Under the pieces are notes generated by a model that saw nothing but the letters and a program-made list of their open reading frames with translations, was not told the DNA's origin and did no database searches. From NCBI GenBank assembly GCA_041497995.1, contig JBGQHM010000434.1:1-5563 (forward strand): 5,563 nucleotides of DNA, in the 5' to 3' direction. The stretch is from DATKMS01 sp041497995. GTDB lineage: Bacteria; Desulfobacterota; Binatia; HRBIN30. Shown in pieces: positions 5,397 through 5,563 of the stretch. The translations under genes were made by a program, and so were the position numbers. Numbering within the stretch: position 1 is the stretch's first letter; each line of letters opens with the position of its first letter.

Positions 5397-5563
5397 ATGG
5401 AAGGCGCTCGATCGGCTTGCTCAGTGCTCGGCACAGGGCTGTTGCTGGTAGTGATGAGCTCCAGCGCAGCGACAGCCCAAACTCAAACCACCGCCTTCAC
5501 GTATCAAGGCCAACTGACCGACGCCGGCGCTCCGGCGAACGCGAGTTACGACCTGCGGTTTGC
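5397..5563 (+). CDS. Third YQGQL-head secreted protein, 3'-truncated by the window edge
   Basis: Only the first 55 codons are visible. Residues 1-27 form a signal peptide (SVLGTGLLLVVMSSSAATA, cut before Gln28). The mature part begins with TTAFTYQGQL, followed by TDAGAPANASYDLRF. Alignment to gene 2 from the shared T-Y-Q-G-Q-L is gapless over the visible part, with D-L-x-F matching as well, so this is the start of the same head domain. It is more diverged than genes 1 and 2 are from each other: where those have Cys (residue 49 of gene 2), this has Tyr51. The 'TDAGAPANASYDLRF' version is, from memory, the commoner form of the head across bacteria. What follows the head cannot be seen. Start choice is supported by the AGGAGG site and the signal peptide. 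Confidence 0.9.
   Translation, partial: MEGARSACSVLGTGLLLVVMSSSAATAQTQTTAFTYQGQLTDAGAPANASYDLRF

Overview
The window is GC-rich bacterial DNA, and every gene I can support lies on the + strand. It holds a tandem cluster of genes for exported, repeat-built proteins of unknown function. Three of the four genes begin with, or can be aligned to, the same secreted head module containing the sequence F-T-Y-Q-G-Q-L. The fourth is a small secreted protein with a Thr/Pro-rich linker and a dockerin-like, calcium-loop C-terminus. No housekeeping gene, RNA gene, mobile element or CRISPR array was seen. The combination of the YQG(Q/R)L head, the 'Y-D-L-x-W-x-T-I-D-G-G-G' module, TP-rich linkers and a 'GDCxGDG...TVNELL' dockerin-like end is, from memory, common in environmental high-GC lineages such as Candidatus Binatota and other groups once filed under Deltaproteobacteria. 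That placement is an inference, not a taxonomic result.

Layout. (1) 2-2068: the 3' part of a large gene whose first roughly 32 codons lie outside the window. It has a conserved head, a 10-residue-period stalk, a Gly/Val/Ser repeat domain and a C-terminal module of the 'D-L-A-E ... PGDLV' type. (2) 2105-4504: a complete 799-residue paralogue, 36 bp downstream behind a good ribosome-binding site. Its head and the first part of its repeats match gene 1 closely at the DNA level, but its C-terminal module is unrelated ('FKIDHPLDPANKYL' type). (3) 4638-5294: the 218-residue secreted dockerin-like protein. (4) 5397 to the window end: the first 55 codons of a third, more diverged YQGQL gene with its own strong ribosome-binding site.

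How they fit together. Genes 1 and 2 look like products of duplication followed by replacement of the C-terminal module and by gain or loss of in-frame 30-bp units. This suggests a family of modular surface or secreted fibres (a shared head, a length-variable repeat shaft and interchangeable tips). The sequence shows export signals and modularity directly; the fibre, adhesin or matrix role is inference. The close spacing of genes 1 and 2 suggests co-transcription. Genes 3 and 4 follow after gaps of 133 and 102 bp in which I could identify no convincing promoter or terminator.
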